Part shown: positions 52,025-60,978 of the stretch, one piece after another
Numbering within the stretch: position 1 is the first letter of the stretch
Layout: each line of letters starts with the position of its first letter
DNA from: CAYVTM01 sp964454645
GTDB taxonomy: Bacteria > Bacteroidota > Bacteroidia > Sphingobacteriales > Sphingobacteriaceae
Reading direction: 5' to 3'
NCBI GenBank assembly: GCA_964454645.1
Contig: CAYVTM010000007.1
Coordinates: forward strand, 1 to 64,000
DNA: 64,000 nt
The notes under the pieces: generated by a model
Databases searched by the model: none
The model's input: the letters and a program-made list of their open reading frames with translations, nothing else
Told to the model about the DNA's origin: nothing
Program-made: the position numbers and the translations under genes

Positions 52025-52774
52025 TTAATATTGATGTTGAAGGATTAAATTTTCCATTTCTTTGAAGACTCTCTCTTTTAATTCGGGAACCTGTTCGATT
52101 GTATATCCCGATACATCGACAGGATCGGCGAAATAAACATGAATCAATCCGGGATGTAAAGCCAATGGATTGCTTCTGGGGAAAAGCGTACGTGCATTAA
52201 TAATAACAAATGGAGCAATAGGTGTTTGTGTTTCGATGGCGATACGAAAAGCGCCGTCATAAAAATCTTTAAGGGGAATATGCAGGTCGGTATTCATCGT
52301 CCCCTCCGGAAATATCAGAATGGAAATACCCTCCTGAAGAACTTTCTTTAACAGTTCAACACTTGCAGTACGACTCTCCTTACTGCTACGGTCGATCATG
52401 ACAACGACGCGTTTATAAATAATTCCGAAGCCCGGTATTTTGCTCATCTCAATCTTCCCCAATGGTTTAAAAGCATTGGGAGCAGATATAACTACTGAAG
52501 GAGAATCGAGATATGAGTTATGATTCGAGATATAGATATATGCTTTTCGTTTATTTACTTTCGATCTGTTCTTATAGATTACGGGGATAAAGAGAAAAGC
52601 ACAAACAAGCCATGCCCAACAACGTAAGAAGAAAAAAGAAAGGGATGCGCCGGCTTTTCCTTTGAGCGTTGTCGCCAATAAAATAAAGGGAAGCAGACAT
52701 AACATGAATCCGAAAAAAATCAGCAGTCCATAAATAAGATAAATTCCTGCTGCAATTTTTCGAAGAATATTCAT
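52025..52774 (-). CDS. plsC: 1-acyl-sn-glycerol-3-phosphate acyltransferase
   Basis: 249 residues. It acylates lysophosphatidate to phosphatidate in phospholipid synthesis. Motif I is SNHNSYLDSPSV (NHx4D), motif III is LIFPEGTMN, and APFVIINARTLFP follows. Two N-terminal hydrophobic helices (about 8-30, 40-62) anchor it in the membrane. It lies 9 nt after rnc in the acpP-fabF-rnc unit, consistent with lipid synthesis. Confidence 0.9.
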   Translation of the reverse strand: MNILRKIAAGIYLIYGLLIFFGFMLCLLPFILLATTLKGKAGASLSFFFLRCWAWLVCAFLFIPVIYKNRSKVNKRKAYIYISNHNSYLDSPSVVISAPNAFKPLGKIEMSKIPGFGIIYKRVVVMIDRSSKESRTASVELLKKVLQEGISILIFPEGTMNTDLHIPLKDFYDGAFRIAIETQTPIAPFVIINARTLFPRSNPLALHPGLIHVYFADPVDVSGYTIEQVPELKERVFKEMENLILQHQY

Positions 52775-52783
52775 AGCGATCCT

Positions 52784-53509
52784 TTAAATACTTAAGCTGA
52801 GGCAAGCTTTCTCAGCGGCATTCTTCTCGGCGTTTTTCTTGCTGAAATCTTTCCCGATTCCCATTTCTTCGCCGCTAATAAGTACACGAACGGTAAACAA
52901 ACGGGAGCTTCCCGAGGTTTTCTCTTCAACCAGTTCGAAAAGTACTTCTTTATTTTCTTTTTGCCCCCATTCCAGAAGCCGGCTTTTATAATTCGTTTCC
53001 AATTGTTCGAGGAGGTCGATATCGATATGAGGAATGAGGATACGTTTAATAATAAATGAATGGGTGAAATCGTAACCTTTATCTAAATAGATAGCTCCGA
53101 TTAGCGCTTCGAAGGCATCTCCGAAAAGTGAACTGTTTTTATTTTGTTGATTAGTAATGCGAACATCGTAATCAATCATATCGGCAATACCCAGTTTTTT
53201 AGATAACTGATTCAGGTGAGAGCGGTTGACGATTTTCGATCGCATTTCGGTAAGGAATCCCTCATCTTTATACGGAAATTTTTTAAAGAGTACTTCAGCG
53301 ATTATGGTACCTAATACCGCATCGCCTAAAAATTCAAGACGTTCGTTACTGTTTTTTACTCCTTTGCGAATATCATTGGCCATCGATTTATGTCTGAGGG
53401 CAAGGCGGTATAAAACATGATTGGCGGGAACAAATCCCAACATATTTTTTAGAGAACGAATGAAATTCTTATGGGGAGAAAAATATAATCTGAGGGTTGA
53501 AAAAATCAT
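52784..53509 (-). CDS. rnc: Ribonuclease III
   Basis: 241 residues. It cleaves double-stranded RNA in rRNA and mRNA processing. The signature NERLEFLGDAVLG (E56-G67) holds catalytic acidic residues, and the second acidic cluster is DAFEALIGAIYLDKG. A double-stranded RNA-binding domain ends the protein (about 170-241, ending GKDFSKKNAEKNAAEKACLSL). It is downstream of acpP and fabF on the same strand. Confidence 0.95.
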   Translation of the reverse strand: MIFSTLRLYFSPHKNFIRSLKNMLGFVPANHVLYRLALRHKSMANDIRKGVKNSNERLEFLGDAVLGTIIAEVLFKKFPYKDEGFLTEMRSKIVNRSHLNQLSKKLGIADMIDYDVRITNQQNKNSSLFGDAFEALIGAIYLDKGYDFTHSFIIKRILIPHIDIDLLEQLETNYKSRLLEWGQKENKEVLFELVEEKTSGSSRLFTVRVLISGEEMGIGKDFSKKNAEKNAAEKACLSLSI

Positions 53510-53567
53510 ACGGACATTAACTTATCATAAAGTTAAAAAAGATCATGATAAATCAGAAGTAAAAAAA

Positions 53568-54818
53568 TTAATCAATCTTTCTAAAGATTACGGATGCGTT
53601 ATGACCACCGAAACCAAATGTATTACTTAAAGCAGCCCGTACTGTTCTTTTTTGTGCTTTATTAAAAGTAAGGTTTAAACGAGGGTCGAATTGAGGGTCG
53701 TCGGTAAAGTGATTAATTGTTGGAGGAATAATATCATTTTTTACTGCAAGTATGGAAGCAATAGCTTCAACAGCACCGGTAGCGCCTAATAAATGCCCGG
53801 TCATTGATTTGGTAGAGCTGATGTTTAATTTAAAAGCATCATCGCCAAACAAGCTAACAATAGCTTTGGTTTCGCTAATGTCTCCCAAAGGAGTTGAGGT
53901 GCCGTGAACATTAATGTAATCAATGTCGGAGGTTTTAAGTCCGGCATCGTTTAATGCATTCCTCATAACGCTTAAAGCTCCTAAACCTTCCGGGTGTGGA
54001 GCGGTAATATGATTAGCATCTGCCGACATTCCACCGCCGACAATTTCCGCATAAATTTTTGCGCCACGTTTTTTGGCATGCTCATATTCTTCTAATATCA
54101 AAGCTCCTGCGCCTTCACCTAAAATAAAACCGTCACGATCCAAATCGAAAGGACGTGAAGCAGTTTTCGGTGAATCGTTTCGGGTTGATAAGGCATGCAT
54201 GGCATTGAATCCACCAATGGCAGCCTCGTTTACTACAGCTTCTGAACCTCCTGCTACAATAATATCAGCTTTGTTTAAGCGGATGTAACTAAAGGCATCG
54301 ATAATTGCGTTTGTAGAAGACGCACAAGCAGAAACCGTTGCAAAATTAGGGCCGCGAAGGCCATATTTCATAGAGATATGACCGGGAGCGATATCAATAA
54401 TCATTTTAGGAATAAAAAAAGGATTGAAGCGGGGAGTGCCATCACCCTGTGTGAAAGCTGCTACTTCATCCACTAAGGTACGTAAACCTCCAATTCCCGA
54501 ACCCCAAATAACGCCTGCGCGGTCGGGGTCGATTGTACTGAAGTCTATACCCGAATCTTTTACTGCTTCATCTGTACTTACAAGAGCATAATGAACAAAG
54601 GGGTCTAATTTTCTTGCTTCTTTTTTCTCAAGAAAATCTTCTACATTGAAGTTCTTTACCTCACATGCAATCTGAGTTTTAAACTTAGAAGCATCGAAAC
54701 GAGTAATCATATCAGCGCCACTAACACCATTGATAAGAGCACTCCAAAATTCAGGAGCAGAATTACCGATGGGTGTTAGTGCCCCAATACCTGTTACTAC
54801 AACTCTTTTAAGTTCCAT
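53568..54818 (-). CDS. fabF: 3-oxoacyl-[acyl-carrier-protein] synthase II
   Basis: 416 residues. It is the condensing enzyme of fatty-acid elongation. The catalytic triad is C165 (TVSACASSTN), H305 (NVHGTSTPLGD) and H342 (KSMTGHLLGATGA), with K337 conserved. It is 19 nt after acpP, the classical acpP-fabF pair. Confidence 0.97.
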   Translation of the reverse strand: MELKRVVVTGIGALTPIGNSAPEFWSALINGVSGADMITRFDASKFKTQIACEVKNFNVEDFLEKKEARKLDPFVHYALVSTDEAVKDSGIDFSTIDPDRAGVIWGSGIGGLRTLVDEVAAFTQGDGTPRFNPFFIPKMIIDIAPGHISMKYGLRGPNFATVSACASSTNAIIDAFSYIRLNKADIIVAGGSEAVVNEAAIGGFNAMHALSTRNDSPKTASRPFDLDRDGFILGEGAGALILEEYEHAKKRGAKIYAEIVGGGMSADANHITAPHPEGLGALSVMRNALNDAGLKTSDIDYINVHGTSTPLGDISETKAIVSLFGDDAFKLNISSTKSMTGHLLGATGAVEAIASILAVKNDIIPPTINHFTDDPQFDPRLNLTFNKAQKRTVRAALSNTFGFGGHNASVIFRKID

Positions 54819-54837
54819 GCAAAGGAATTAAGTGTTC

Positions 54838-55074
54838 TTACTTAACGTTCTTCTCAAGATAAGAGACCGCCTGACCTACAGTGCCAATCGTTTCAGCCTG
54901 TTCATCAGGTATAGCGATATTAAATTCTTTTTCAAACTCCATGATCAATTCAACGGTATCCAATGAATCGGCACCTAAGTCGTTTGTGAAACTAGCTTCA
55001 GGTGTAACTTCGCTTTCATCTACACCTAACTTTTCAACAATAATTGCTTTTACTCTTGATGCAATATCTGACAT
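54838..55074 (-). CDS. acpP: Acyl carrier protein
   Basis: 78 residues, acidic. The phosphopantetheine attachment serine is S37 in DLGADSLDTVELIMEFE. It is the first gene of the leftward acpP-fabF-rnc-plsC unit, divergent from the IPExxVDY gene. Confidence 0.98.
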   Translation of the reverse strand: MSDIASRVKAIIVEKLGVDESEVTPEASFTNDLGADSLDTVELIMEFEKEFNIAIPDEQAETIGTVGQAVSYLEKNVK

Positions 55075-55207
55075 AGCTTTATTTTTTTTAGTGTTTTACA
55101 ATTCTGTGCAAAGAAAAAAATATTATAACAAATAATCAAACTTTATTTTTCTGTTCGATTAGTTTATAAAAATCGGTCTTTTTCACCTCAATAGTAGGCT
55201 TTTTTTA

Positions 55208-55215
55208 TATTTTTG
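55208..55215 (+). promoter_or_regulatory. -7 promoter element of the IPExxVDY gene
   Basis: TATTTTTG matches TAnnTTTG and lies 18 nt before the TTG at 55234. The alternative TTG at 55213 overlaps the box and is therefore unlikely to be the start. Confidence 0.5.
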
Positions 55216-55233
55216 ACAAATAAATTTTTTGTT

Positions 55234-55653
55234 TTGGCAAAGAAAGTCCTGAGAATTGAATACGATTTTGACTTTACTTTGATAGGAATCAGCGCATCCG
55301 TCAAAGAATACCGCCTTTGCTGGTACTTAAACAAAGAATTGGGCTTTGAATTTATTCGCATGGATGATTTGGAAATGCGCACAGATAATTCGGAAGATGC
55401 ATATTTCAGTTTATACAAACATGCCGTTGAAAATTCCGAGACAGATTTTTTTTACCTCTCAAACAAAGGAAATAGCAACTATCTTATCCCCGAAAGTAAG
55501 GAAACCGATTATTTCTTAATGGCAAATTATCGGTTAAATAATGCTGAAGAAAGAAATTTACTTTCCGATATGAATAAGATAGAAGTTATTCACGCAGCTT
55601 ATTTGATTAATCCGGAAACACTGAAATCAAAAGAAAACTTCTTGATATTCTGA
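55234..55653 (+). CDS. IPExxVDY family protein
   Basis: 139 residues from a TTG start. It is a small Bacteroidota-specific protein of unknown function. The name-giving motif appears as IPESKETDY near residue 88, and the N-terminus KKVLRIEYDFDFTLIGISAS is typical. The place next to pyk and opposite acpP-fabF-rnc is conserved in the phylum, hinting at a link to central metabolism or lipid synthesis. Confidence 0.85.
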   Translation: MAKKVLRIEYDFDFTLIGISASVKEYRLCWYLNKELGFEFIRMDDLEMRTDNSEDAYFSLYKHAVENSETDFFYLSNKGNSNYLIPESKETDYFLMANYRLNNAEERNLLSDMNKIEVIHAAYLINPETLKSKENFLIF

Positions 55654-55718
55654 GAATAGAGGCTCCGGGCAAACAAAATGAGTAATATTACCTTATATTA
55701 GCCAGGACATAAACCACT

Positions 55719-57149
55719 ATGAAAATTCAATACAACAGAACTAAAATTGTCGCGACACTGGGACCGGCCTCTTCTTCTAAAGAAGTATTACTGAAAATGA
55801 TACGTGCGGGAGTAGATATCTGCCGAATTAATTTTTCTCATGGAAAACACGAAGACCATCTCAAAATAATCAACATTATACGTGAAATAAATACCAGACA
55901 CAAAACACATGTAGGCATATTGGCCGATTTACAAGGCCCCAAAATTCGTATCGGCGAAGTGGAAAATAATGGGATTCAGCTCATAAAGAATCAGGAAATC
56001 TATATTACTACAAAGGAACAAATCGGGAATAGTGAGCAGTTGTATATTACTTATCAGGATTTTCCGAAGGATGTAAAAAAAGGTGAAATTATTTTATTGG
56101 ATGATGGAAAGCTCCAGTTCAGAATCCTGGAAACCAATCATAAAGACCTGGTTAAAGCAAAAGTTATTTATGGAGGGGTGCTTTCGTCAAACAAAGGCGT
56201 AAACCTTCCGGATACAAAAGTGTCGATACCCAGCTTAACGCCCAAAGACCTGGAAGACCTCGATTTTATTCTAAAGCAAGATATTGAATGGGTCGGTTTA
56301 TCTTTTGTACGGGAAGCAAAAGACATTGATGAGCTGAAAGCAATCATTAAAAGTAAAGGAGCCTCGACGCGTGTTATTGCGAAAATCGAAAAACCCGAAG
56401 CAGTAAAAAACCTAGATGATATTATTGAAGCGACCGATGGCGTAATGGTTGCCCGGGGAGATTTGGGCGTTGAATGTCCTATGGAAGAAGTGCCGATTAT
56501 CCAAAAACGTATTGTAAAAAAATGTATCGTAGTAGCGAAGCCTGTCATAATTGCAACGCAAATGATGGAAAGTATGATTAGTAACCCACGCCCCACACGT
56601 GCGGAAGTAAACGATGTAGCCAATTCTGTGTTGGATGGTGCCGATGCCGTTATGTTGAGTGGTGAGACCTCGGTGGGCGAATACCCCGTAGAGGTGATAG
56701 AGGCTATGCAGCAAATCATTCAGAAAATAGAAAAGACAAGCTATCCCTATGGCCCGACAGAAACTCCAACTAAAAAATCATCAACCTTTATGTCGGATTC
56801 TGTTTGTTATACAGCCTGTGTCTTAGCCGAACAAAACGATGCGAGTGGGATTGTATCGATGACCTCTTCGGGTTATACAGCCTTTCAAATTTCAAGTCAT
56901 CGTTCCAAATCACGTACTTTCATTTTTACAAGTAACGAAAAATTACTGTGTACCCTAAGTCTCGTATGGGGTGTACACGGGTTCTATTACGATAAATTTA
57001 TCAGTACCGATGAAACGATTAAAGAAGTGAATGCTGTTTTGAAGCAGGCGAAGTTTGTAAGGAAAGGAGATATCTTAATCAATACCGCAAGTATTCCCAT
57101 CGCCCTAAAAGGACGTACCAATATGATTAAAGTAAGCGTTATCGACTGA
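55719..57149 (+). CDS. pyk: Pyruvate kinase
   Basis: 476 residues. It catalyses the last ATP-forming step of glycolysis. The barrel has RTKIVATLGPASSSKE, RINFSHGKHEDH (substrate and K+ binding), DLQGPKIRIGEV, VIAKIEKPEAV (catalytic Lys), MVARGDLGVECP and ATQMMESMISNPRPTRAEVND. It has the usual A, B and C domains, and the C-terminal regulatory domain is intact. It lies 65 nt after the IPExxVDY gene. Confidence 0.98.
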   Translation: MKIQYNRTKIVATLGPASSSKEVLLKMIRAGVDICRINFSHGKHEDHLKIINIIREINTRHKTHVGILADLQGPKIRIGEVENNGIQLIKNQEIYITTKEQIGNSEQLYITYQDFPKDVKKGEIILLDDGKLQFRILETNHKDLVKAKVIYGGVLSSNKGVNLPDTKVSIPSLTPKDLEDLDFILKQDIEWVGLSFVREAKDIDELKAIIKSKGASTRVIAKIEKPEAVKNLDDIIEATDGVMVARGDLGVECPMEEVPIIQKRIVKKCIVVAKPVIIATQMMESMISNPRPTRAEVNDVANSVLDGADAVMLSGETSVGEYPVEVIEAMQQIIQKIEKTSYPYGPTETPTKKSSTFMSDSVCYTACVLAEQNDASGIVSMTSSGYTAFQISSHRSKSRTFIFTSNEKLLCTLSLVWGVHGFYYDKFISTDETIKEVNAVLKQAKFVRKGDILINTASIPIALKGRTNMIKVSVID

Positions 57150-57192
57150 TAATCAGGTACAATAAAAAAATCATAAAACCGTATTTTTTATT

Positions 57193-57281
57193 GTTTTCCA
57201 CACGTTTAATAAGTGTAGAATCAAGCGTTTATAAGAGCTTTAATTTGATAAGAGCATCTTATTCCTTTCACTGTGGAAAAC
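57193..57281. promoter_or_regulatory. Paired inverted DnaA-box-like sites upstream of nrdJ
   Basis: GTTTTCCACA (57193-57202) and its exact complement TGTGGAAAAC (57272-57281) are 69 bp apart. The inner TTTTCCACA fits the relaxed DnaA box TTWTNCACA. The right-hand copy ends 5 bp before the -33 element of the nrdJ promoter. The direct repeat ATAAGAGC occurs twice between them. Confidence 0.5.
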
Positions 57282-57286
57282 TCTGT

Positions 57287-57317
57287 TTTGTCATCGGTAC
57301 TTCTAAGGTTAACTTTG
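57287..57317 (+). promoter_or_regulatory. Promoter of nrdJ
   Basis: TTTG at 57287-57290 and TAACTTTG at 57310-57317 (a full TAnnTTTG match) are 19 bp apart, one of the best promoters in the window. The predicted leader is about 80 nt. No B12-box or cobalamin-riboswitch core was seen in it. Confidence 0.72.
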
Positions 57318-57403
57318 GTTAAAAACCCCTAAACACTAGTTTTGGGTGTAAGCGATTAATAACTAACAACTAACAAATAAACTAATTTCTAAATACGATT
57401 TTT

Positions 57404-60400
57404 ATGAGTAAGAAAGAGACAAAAGGAAAAGGGCTGAAGGTAGAGAGATACTTCACCCGCGATGGTCAAAGCCCATACGACCAATTTACATACGAGAAGA
57501 GATCTTCCGTAATTCGTAATCCCGCAGGTGATGCCGTATTTGAAATGAATGATGTAGAAGTTCCTAATACCTGGTCGCAGGTAGCTACAGATATTTTAGC
57601 ACAGAAGTATTTTAGAAAAGCAGGTGTTCCTCAAGCAGACGGAACGCTGGGTTCAGAAACTTCTATCAAACAGGTAGCTCATCGTATGGCGCATTGCTGG
57701 ATGGGTTGGGGAAAACGCTATGGATACTTTGCCTCCGAAAAAGATGCGGAGGTATTTTATGATGAATTGGTATATACAATTGTTGGTCAGTTAGCTGCAC
57801 CAAATTCTCCGCAATGGTTCAATACCGGTTTACACAGTTCTTATGGCATTACCGGAAAACCACAGGGGCATTATTATGTAGATCCCGAAACAGAAGTCTT
57901 AAGTAAATCCACTTCGGCTTATGAAAGACCACAGCCACATGCATGTTTTATCTTGTCGGTGGATGATGATTTGGTGAATGAAGGCGGTATCATGGACCTT
58001 TGGGTTCGTGAAGCCCGTATCTTTAAGTACGGATCGGGAGTAGGAACCAACTTCTCGAAGATTCGCGGAGAGAATGAAAAACTATCGGGTGGAGGATACT
58101 CTTCCGGATTAATGTCTTTCCTGAAAATAGGCGACCGTGCAGCGGGTGCTATTAAATCGGGAGGCACAACCCGTCGTGCCGCAAAAATGGTCTGCCTCGA
58201 TTTAGATCATCCCGAAATAGAAGGCTTTGTAAACTGGAAAGTTGAAGAAGAGAAAAAAGTTGCGGCATTAATCGCCGCAGGTTACTCTTCGGATTATGAA
58301 GGTGAGGCATACAGAACCGTTTCCGGTCAGAACTCAAATAATTCGGTTCGTATTCCGAATGCTTTCTTTAACGCACTTAAAGAGCGTAAGGATTGGGAGC
58401 TTATCGGAAGATCATCCGGGAAAGTCGTTAAAACAGTGTCTTCCGGAAAACTTTGGGACGATATCGCATTTGCTGCATGGGCTTGTGCCGACCCGGGAGT
58501 TCAGTACGATACTACCATTAACGAGTGGCATACCTGCCCCGAAGGTGGCCGCATCAATGCATCGAACCCTTGTTCCGAATATATGTTCCTGGATAATACG
58601 GCCTGTAATTTAGCGTCCGTAAATCTTCGTCATTTCTTTAATCCCGATACACTCGAATTTGATGTAAAAGGATACGAACATATTTGTCGTTTATGGACAA
58701 TCGTGTTGGAAATTTCTGTATTGATGGCTCAGTTCCCGTCGAAAGAAGTTGCTCAATTATCATACGACTACCGTACACTGGGTTTGGGTTATGCAAATCT
58801 GGGCTCAATGTTGATGGTTGCCGGTATTCCATACGATAGCGACAAAGGCCGTGCAATCGGGGGCGCAATCACAGCAATCATGACAGGTGTTGCCTATGCT
58901 ACCTCTGCGGAGATGGCGAGGGAGCTGGGACCTTTTAAAGAATTTAAGAAAAATAAAAATCACATGATGCGCGTAATGCGTAATCATCGTTATGCTGCTT
59001 ACAATGCAACTGATGCATACGAAGGATTGGAAATAGCGCCTCCGGGTATCGATCCTAAATATTGTCCCGATTATTTATTATCGGCAGCATGCAATGCATG
59101 GGATAAAGCGGTTGAATTGGGAGAGAAACACGGATACCGCAATGCACAAACAACAGTTATCGCCCCTACCGGAACAATCGGTTTGGTAATGGATTGCGAT
59201 ACTACCGGTATCGAACCCGATTTTGCATTGGTTAAATTTAAAAAACTTTCGGGCGGTGGTTACTTTAAAATTATTAATCAGGCCGTACCTGCTGCATTGA
59301 AAAATCAGGGATATAAAGAGCACGAAGTTGAAGAGATTGTAAATTATGCAAAAGGTCATGCAACCATTGACGGGGCACCTCACATTAATTTTAACTCTTT
59401 AGCAGCGAAAGGCTTTACACAAGATGATTTACAACGTGTAGATAAGGGAATGGTTGCTGCTTTCGAAATTAGTTTTGCATTTAATATATGGTCTTTGGGT
59501 GAAGAGTGTGTGAAACGTTTAGGTTTTAAACCGGAACAATACAATGCACCTAATTTCAACTTATTGCAAGCATTAGGCTTTACAAAAACACAGATCGCCG
59601 AAGCAAACGAATATGTTTGCGGAACAATGACGATCGAGGGAGCACCTTATTTAAAACAAGAACACTACCCTATTTTCGATTGTGCTAACAAATGCGGATC
59701 GATAGGGGTACGTTATATTCATGCACACGGTCATATTAAAATGATGGCTGCGGCACAACCGTTCTTATCCGGTGCAATTTCTAAAACCATCAATCTTCCG
59801 AACGAAGCTACGGTTGATGAAATTAAAGATTGTTATCAGTTAAGCTGGGAGCTGGGACTGAAAGCAAATGCATTGTATCGGGATGGTTGTAAATTATCTC
59901 AGCCGCTTTCTACCAAAGCATCGAAAGATGATGAGAAAATTGATTCTGTAGAAGAAGTATTAGGAGAAGCAGCAAATGTGAAACTGAGCGATCTTACCCC
60001 TGAACAGGTATTGGAAGCGGCGAAAGCTATTATCGAAAAATCGAAAGATACAACCTTCAAACGTCAGTTATCGAGTGTTGTAGAACGTAAAAATATGCCT
60101 TCGAAACGTCACGGCTTTACACAAAAAGCAGCTGTAGGCGGACAAACTATTTATGTACGTACCGGAGAATATGAAGACGGAACGTTGGGTGAAATTTTTA
60201 TCGATATGCATAAAGAAGGTGCGACCTTCCGTTCGTTGATGAACTGCTTTGCCATTGCTGTATCGGTGGGTTTACAATACGGCGTACCTTTGGAAGAGTT
60301 TGTCGATAAATTCACCTTCACTCGTTTCGAGCCATCGGGTATGGTATCGGGTCATGATAATATTAAGACGGCAACGTCTATCATCGATTATATCTTCCGT

Positions 60401-60718
60401 ATGTTGGGATATGAGTATTTAGACAGAGCAGATTTGGTGCATGTCATTTCCGAAAAAAATGCGGTTATCGGTAATCCGCAGATGACTGATGAAGATGTAA
60501 ACCCGGATGCAGAAAACAGCATTCAGAAAACATCTGCTCCAAAAGCTACGAAACAAGAAATGAAAGCCGCAGAGTTTGTAAGTAAAAAACCTGTATTGGA
60601 TATATCGGGTGGTGCACAATCAGACGCACCTCCATGTACCAACTGCGGTCATATCATGGTTCGTTCGGGAACCTGCTACAAATGTCTCAACTGCGGAACA
60701 CAGGGAGGCTGCAGTTAA
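57404..60718 (+). CDS. nrdJ: Vitamin B12-dependent (class II) ribonucleotide reductase
   Basis: 1104 residues. It reduces ribonucleotides to deoxyribonucleotides with adenosylcobalamin, with or without oxygen. The active site N388-P-C390-S-E392 (radical cysteine and partners) is present. The likely redox pair is C181 (PHACFILSV) and C401 (NTACNLASV). PTGTIGLVMDCDTTGIEPD is conserved, and the C-terminal Cys-rich tail (CTNCGH, then CYKCLNCGTQGGC) should relay reducing equivalents. The ATG at 57404 follows a strong promoter by about 80 nt. It is monocistronic, with its own terminator. Confidence 0.96.
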   Translation: MSKKETKGKGLKVERYFTRDGQSPYDQFTYEKRSSVIRNPAGDAVFEMNDVEVPNTWSQVATDILAQKYFRKAGVPQADGTLGSETSIKQVAHRMAHCWMGWGKRYGYFASEKDAEVFYDELVYTIVGQLAAPNSPQWFNTGLHSSYGITGKPQGHYYVDPETEVLSKSTSAYERPQPHACFILSVDDDLVNEGGIMDLWVREARIFKYGSGVGTNFSKIRGENEKLSGGGYSSGLMSFLKIGDRAAGAIKSGGTTRRAAKMVCLDLDHPEIEGFVNWKVEEEKKVAALIAAGYSSDYEGEAYRTVSGQNSNNSVRIPNAFFNALKERKDWELIGRSSGKVVKTVSSGKLWDDIAFAAWACADPGVQYDTTINEWHTCPEGGRINASNPCSEYMFLDNTACNLASVNLRHFFNPDTLEFDVKGYEHICRLWTIVLEISVLMAQFPSKEVAQLSYDYRTLGLGYANLGSMLMVAGIPYDSDKGRAIGGAITAIMTGVAYATSAEMARELGPFKEFKKNKNHMMRVMRNHRYAAYNATDAYEGLEIAPPGIDPKYCPDYLLSAACNAWDKAVELGEKHGYRNAQTTVIAPTGTIGLVMDCDTTGIEPDFALVKFKKLSGGGYFKIINQAVPAALKNQGYKEHEVEEIVNYAKGHATIDGAPHINFNSLAAKGFTQDDLQRVDKGMVAAFEISFAFNIWSLGEECVKRLGFKPEQYNAPNFNLLQALGFTKTQIAEANEYVCGTMTIEGAPYLKQEHYPIFDCANKCGSIGVRYIHAHGHIKMMAAAQPFLSGAISKTINLPNEATVDEIKDCYQLSWELGLKANALYRDGCKLSQPLSTKASKDDEKIDSVEEVLGEAANVKLSDLTPEQVLEAAKAIIEKSKDTTFKRQLSSVVERKNMPSKRHGFTQKAAVGGQTIYVRTGEYEDGTLGEIFIDMHKEGATFRSLMNCFAIAVSVGLQYGVPLEEFVDKFTFTRFEPSGMVSGHDNIKTATSIIDYIFRMLGYEYLDRADLVHVISEKNAVIGNPQMTDEDVNPDAENSIQKTSAPKATKQEMKAAEFVSKKPVLDISGGAQSDAPPCTNCGHIMVRSGTCYKCLNCGTQGGCS

Positions 60719-60753
60719 TAAGAATTTGATTTTTTTTAAAGTGAACAATTAAA

Positions 60754-60788
60754 AAATGCAGAAGCCCCTTTTGGGGTTTTTTGCATTT
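60754..60788 (+). terminator. Rho-independent terminator of nrdJ
   Basis: CCCC and GGGG pair around a TTTT loop, extended by AAATGCA and TGCATTT through G-U pairs and one bulge. Six T residues lie at 60777-60782. It lies 35 nt after the stop codon. Confidence 0.85.
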
Positions 60789-60790
60789 GT

Positions 60791-60840
60791 AGCTATGCAA
60801 CTCATGGCATGACTATAGTCATGCCATGAGTTGCATAGCT
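60791..60840. repeat. Perfect 50-bp palindrome
   Basis: The 25 bases from AGCTATGCAACTCATGGCAT onward are followed immediately by their exact reverse complement, with no spacer and no mismatch. It starts 2 nt after the nrdJ terminator. It is not followed by a T run and encodes nothing. It could be a hairpin element, a dyad operator or the scar of a small inverted insertion. Confidence 0.9.
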
Positions 60841-60875
60841 CATCCATCATTTGTAAGAACTTAAAATCCTATTTA

Positions 60876-60965
60876 ATGCTTACATTAATATTTCTTTTTT
60901 GTGTACAGGCATTAGCTCAAAGCAAACAGGGACATTGGTTTTTAATATTTACCTCAAGGATGTAA
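60876..60965 (+). pseudogene. Possible remnant of a secreted-protein gene (signal peptide only)
   Basis: A 29-codon frame beginning MLTLIFLFCVQALAQSKQ has a clean signal peptide with an ALAQS cleavage site, then continues QGHWFLIF and stops. N-termini of Bacteroidota outer-membrane barrels look like this, so it may be the stump of a lost gene. It may also be chance, as no further homology follows. It is convergent with the regulator gene at 60979. Confidence 0.3.
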
Positions 60966-60978
60966 ATGTTTGGGTTGA

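Noticed and set aside
57193..57281. Replication origin because of two DnaA-box-like sites
   Set aside because: Only two sites are present, and no cluster of boxes, AT-rich unwinding element, dnaA or dnaN gene is adjacent. A promoter-regulatory role fits better.
57193..57281. NrdR boxes
   Set aside because: The arms do not resemble the ACACWATATATWGTGT-type NrdR box, and the 69-bp spacing does not fit paired NrdR sites.
57318..57403. Cobalamin riboswitch in the nrdJ leader
   Set aside because: The leader is only about 80 nt and shows no B12 box (GCCACTG-type core). Adenosylcobalamin use by NrdJ alone is not evidence for one.
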